A stretch of DNA of 8,173 nucleotides. Source: Patescibacteria group bacterium (GTDB taxonomy: Bacteria > Patescibacteriota > Dojkabacteria > SC72). The translations under genes and the position numbers were made by a program. The stretch's first letter is position 1, and every line of letters begins with the position of its first letter. Below, piece by piece: positions 6,241-8,173 of the stretch. The notes beneath the pieces were generated by a model, which worked only from the letters and a program-made list of their open reading frames with translations, made no database searches and had not been told where the DNA came from. The stretch lies in the NCBI GenBank assembly GCA_018818345.1, contig JAHISI010000085.1:1-8173 (forward strand), given 5' to 3'.

Positions 6241-6497
6241 TTTCAGATTCAATGGTTTTAAGCGAAATTGAACAAACAGAAGCAAAGAACATTGAGAGCA
6301 ATATTGAGGAAGAAGAAAACGGGGATGTGCTTGGAATATCTGTTACAGGAAATATATTGCCTAAGACAGGGGAAGTAGATTGGCTTTTCTTGGGCTTACT
6401 TGTTGTGGATATGCTTCTTTGGTATTCTGTGTATATATTAAGGAGGAACTATGAAGGTAAAAATACAAATTCCAGAGTATGTACAAAAAGTAAGTAG
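6237..6497 (+). CDS. C-terminal LPKTG cell-wall sorting part of the surface protein
   Basis: Read alone, this is an 86-residue product starting at an ATG that overlaps the TGA of the upstream frame (ATGA). But the same frame is open back to 6024 and translates to protein-like sequence ('VSIYNPNVKQVCAVYGSPYY', then 'DSIPVLAYRGENVVPGASVQ'), so this is better seen as the tail of the gene starting at 5293. It holds an acidic linker ('EEEENGDVLGISVTGN'), LPKTG (6357-6371), a hydrophobic helix ('WLFLGLLVVDMLLWYSVYIL') and an RR pair: a complete sortase-type sorting signal. 'VLGIS'-type sequence before the LPxTG is a habit seen in Patescibacteria surface proteins. The last 47 bases overlap the start of the CCA-adding enzyme gene. 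No Shine-Dalgarno precedes ATG 6237. Confidence 0.6.
   Translation: MISDSMVLSEIEQTEAKNIESNIEEEENGDVLGISVTGNILPKTGEVDWLFLGLLVVDMLLWYSVYILRRNYEGKNTNSRVCTKSK
6441..6446 (+). promoter_or_regulatory. Shine-Dalgarno for the CCA-adding enzyme gene
   Basis: AGGAGG (within TAAGGAGG) lies 4 bases before ATG 6451. It is embedded in the last codons of the upstream surface-protein gene. The spacing is slightly short but the match is full and decides the start. Confidence 0.8.
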
Positions 6498-7875
6498 AAT
6501 GCTCAGTAAAGAGGGCTTTGAATGCTACCTTGTAGGTGGAGCTGTTCGAGATATTGTCATGAATGGTACTCCAAAAGACTACGATCTTGCCACAGACGCA
6601 CTTCCAGATGAAATGCTAAATATATTTCCTAAATCTGTTTCCGTTGGTGCTAAGTTTGGTACTGTAATGGCACTTGTTCAGGATAATCTTGGAGAAACAC
6701 ATGAGGTTGAAGTTACTACCTTTAGGAGTGAATCCGACTATGTTGATGGGCGATGGCCAACCAATGTTGAATTTGTGAAAGAGATAGACAAGGATCTGGG
6801 AAGGAGAGATTTCACTTTCAATGCAATGGCAATTGATTTGACCAATATGGAATGGGATGGAGGAGATGATCTTAAAGAGGTAGAAATACATGATCCATTT
6901 GGAGGTATAAAGGATATTGAATTAAAAAAGGTAAGAGCTGTTGGTACACCAATTGAAAGATTCAAGGAAGATGGATTAAGAGCTTTTAAGGCTTGTAGAA
7001 TAGCCTCACAGTTGGGATTTGCAATAGATGAGGAAACATTTAAGGCGATGACAGAATGTATTCCTGTGGCTGCTCAAGTCTCCATGGAACGTATCCGAGA
7101 TGAGTTCATGAAGACCATTCTTAGGTCTCCTAAACCTTCCATAGGCATTGATTTGATGCGACAGGCAGGATTACTTCAACTCTTTTTACCTGAGCTACTA
7201 GAGGGTGTAGAAGTCGAGCAGAAAATGTTCCATAGCGATGACGTATATTGGCATAGCCTCAGAACATGCGATTCTGCTCACGACAGTGTAAAGCTTGCAG
7301 CTTTACTTCATGATATTGCTAAACCAAGAACAGATATGGGGAACGGTCATTTCTATGGCCACGATGCAATGGGAGCACAAATGGTAGAAGAGATATTAAG
7401 AAGAATGAAATTCCCACAAGCAGAAGTAAGGAGGGTGGTATTGCTCATAAAGAATCATATGTTCTACTACCCACACATGGAAGATGGAATGACAGAAGAA
7501 GAAAAACAAAACATTGAACTACACGAATGGACAGATTCTGCAGTTAGGAGATTCATACAAAGAGTTGGTATTGAGAATATCGATGATTTGTTTAAATTAC
7601 GATTAGCAGATGCCCAATCTAATCCAATGACAGCATTCAAACCAGAAGAAATAACCTTGTTACAAAAAAGAATATCAGCAGTATTGCAGGAAGATATGGC
7701 CCTAAAGGTTACCGATTTGAAAATTAGTGGGGAAGATCTTGTTGGTATTGGTATCGAAAGGGGACCACAGTTGGGAAAAATATTGAAAGAACTGCTTGAT
7801 ATGGTGCTAGAAGACCCTATGCTAAATACTAAGGAAAAATTGTTAGAAAATGCTAAGAAATTAGCAAACATTTAA
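6451..7875 (+). CDS. cca: CCA tRNA nucleotidyltransferase (class II, with HD domain)
   Basis: The 474-residue enzyme adds or repairs the 3'-terminal CCA of tRNAs from CTP and ATP without a nucleic-acid template. Class II nucleotidyltransferase motifs appear in order: GGAVRD (29-34) with the metal-binding D43-Y-D45; RRDFTFNAMA (118-127); DPFGG (148-152); EDGLRAFKACR (173-183), matching the EDxxR base-selecting motif; and ERIRDE (213-218). An HD phosphohydrolase-type domain follows: 'YWHSL' (H268), 'LLHDIAKPR' (H287-D288), 'GHFYGHDAMGA' and 'IKNHMFYY'. In related enzymes this domain removes 2',3'-cyclic phosphates or has phosphatase activity. The C-terminal 100 residues are helical, as expected for the tRNA-binding tail. 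Length suits the HD-containing CCA family. Poly(A) polymerase is an alternative in the same superfamily, but the HD domain favours CCA addition. AGGAGG supports the start. Confidence 0.93.
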   Translation: MKVKIQIPEYVQKVSRMLSKEGFECYLVGGAVRDIVMNGTPKDYDLATDALPDEMLNIFPKSVSVGAKFGTVMALVQDNLGETHEVEVTTFRSESDYVDGRWPTNVEFVKEIDKDLGRRDFTFNAMAIDLTNMEWDGGDDLKEVEIHDPFGGIKDIELKKVRAVGTPIERFKEDGLRAFKACRIASQLGFAIDEETFKAMTECIPVAAQVSMERIRDEFMKTILRSPKPSIGIDLMRQAGLLQLFLPELLEGVEVEQKMFHSDDVYWHSLRTCDSAHDSVKLAALLHDIAKPRTDMGNGHFYGHDAMGAQMVEEILRRMKFPQAEVRRVVLLIKNHMFYYPHMEDGMTEEEKQNIELHEWTDSAVRRFIQRVGIENIDDLFKLRLADAQSNPMTAFKPEEITLLQKRISAVLQEDMALKVTDLKISGEDLVGIGIERGPQLGKILKELLDMVLEDPMLNTKEKLLENAKKLANI

Positions 7876-7895
7876 ATTAATTTTTCTAAATATAT

Positions 7896-8159
7896 ATGAG
7901 AAGGATAGAGAAGAAGACCATACCAGAGCTTTTTGAGAAGGTGTTAAATGGGGAAAAGAATTTCGATTTAAGAATAGCGGAATTTGGATGCGAGGTAGGG
8001 GATACATTAGTACTTAGAGAGTGGGATCCAGAAATGAACGAATATACGGGAAGACAGTTGGAAAAAACAATTACCTTCGTTATGAAAACCAAAGATCTAA
8101 AATTTTGGAGTCAAGCAGATATTGATGAATTAGGCTTCATGGTAATGTCTTTCAAGTAA
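7896..8159 (+). CDS. DUF3850 (ASCH/PUA-like) small protein
   Basis: The 87-residue protein matches the DUF3850 pattern: 'IPELFEKVLNGEKNFDLR' (9-26) followed by 'CEVGDTLVLREWDP' (32-45) and 'YTGRQLEKTITFVM' (50-63). Family members are stand-alone PUA/ASCH-like beta-barrels common in phages and Gram-positive bacteria; ASCH folds are thought to bind RNA or modified nucleotides, and the function of this branch is unknown to me. The usual 'FEIR' is 'FDLR' here. It starts 20 bases after the CCA gene with no terminator between, so co-transcription is likely. No Shine-Dalgarno is seen; the ATG follows an AATATAT stretch. It ends 14 bases before the window edge. Confidence 0.85.
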   Translation: MRRIEKKTIPELFEKVLNGEKNFDLRIAEFGCEVGDTLVLREWDPEMNEYTGRQLEKTITFVMKTKDLKFWSQADIDELGFMVMSFK

Positions 8160-8173
8160 AATTGGAAATTTTG

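Noticed and set aside
6237..6497. An independent 86-residue membrane protein in an ATGA overlap with the upstream gene
   Set aside because: The frame is open and protein-like for about 210 bases before this ATG, there is no Shine-Dalgarno, and the product alone would have LPKTG without a signal peptide. The shared ATGA is probably coincidence.
7288..7306. Perfect 8-bp inverted repeat GTAAAGCT/AGCTTTAC inside cca
   Set aside because: It lies over the conserved HD-motif codons (VKLAALLHD). One such 8-bp repeat with a short loop is expected by chance in a window this size.
1..8173. TGA reassigned to glycine (code 25), as in some Patescibacteria
   Set aside because: The real genes end in TAA or TAG and none contains an in-frame TGA over more than 2,000 codons. 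The only TGA stop (6238-6240) falls in the out-of-frame part of the broken surface gene. The data fit TGA being an unused or rare stop, not a sense codon.
1..8173. CRISPR arrays, tRNA or rRNA genes, insertion sequences, phage integration sites
   Set aside because: No regularly spaced direct repeats, cloverleaf-like segments, transposase or integrase motifs, or terminal repeats were seen.

Overview
The window is an AT-rich, densely packed bacterial chromosome segment with eight genes, all on the + strand. It probably comes from a Candidate Phyla Radiation (Patescibacteria) genome, perhaps a Dojkabacteria- or Microgenomates-like lineage. This is inferred from three things. A Gly/Arg-rich protein carries paired CxxC-x17-CxxC modules of a kind common in that group. 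A surface protein ends in a 'VLGIS...LPKTG' tail. Only two of the eight genes have an obvious Shine-Dalgarno sequence. Rank below the radiation cannot be decided from the sequence. All real genes end in TAA or TAG and none has an in-frame TGA, so there is no sign that TGA is read as an amino acid.

Layout. 8-730 is a membrane-anchored extracytoplasmic protein of unknown function. 878-1294 is an unrecognised 138-residue protein with its own strong ribosome binding site and terminator. 1444-2121 is an RGG-like, double zinc-ribbon protein with a lysine-rich tail; it lies between a good sigma70-type promoter and a GNRA-loop terminator, so it is a single-gene unit. 2211-2849 (divergent DedA/VTT membrane protein) and 2850-5231 (a 793-residue protein with two GT2 glycosyltransferase domains) abut exactly and form an operon. 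5293-6497 is a secreted, LPKTG-anchored surface protein whose reading frame is broken near 6022-6060. 6451-7875 is an HD-domain CCA tRNA nucleotidyltransferase overlapping the end of the surface protein. 7896-8159 is a small DUF3850 (ASCH/PUA-like) protein.

How the genes may work together. The central block 2211-6497 looks like a cell-envelope module. The DedA-like protein could recycle or flip a polyprenyl-phosphate carrier, the tandem glycosyltransferase could build and extrude a surface polysaccharide, and the LPKTG protein is a wall- or membrane-anchored surface protein. The right-hand genes concern RNA: tRNA 3'-end maturation, plus a PUA-like domain with a possible RNA link. The most useful leads are the frameshift in the surface protein, the mutually exclusive hairpins inside it, the fused double glycosyltransferase next to a DedA protein lacking the usual arginines, and the promoter whose spacer is filled by a perfect inverted repeat.
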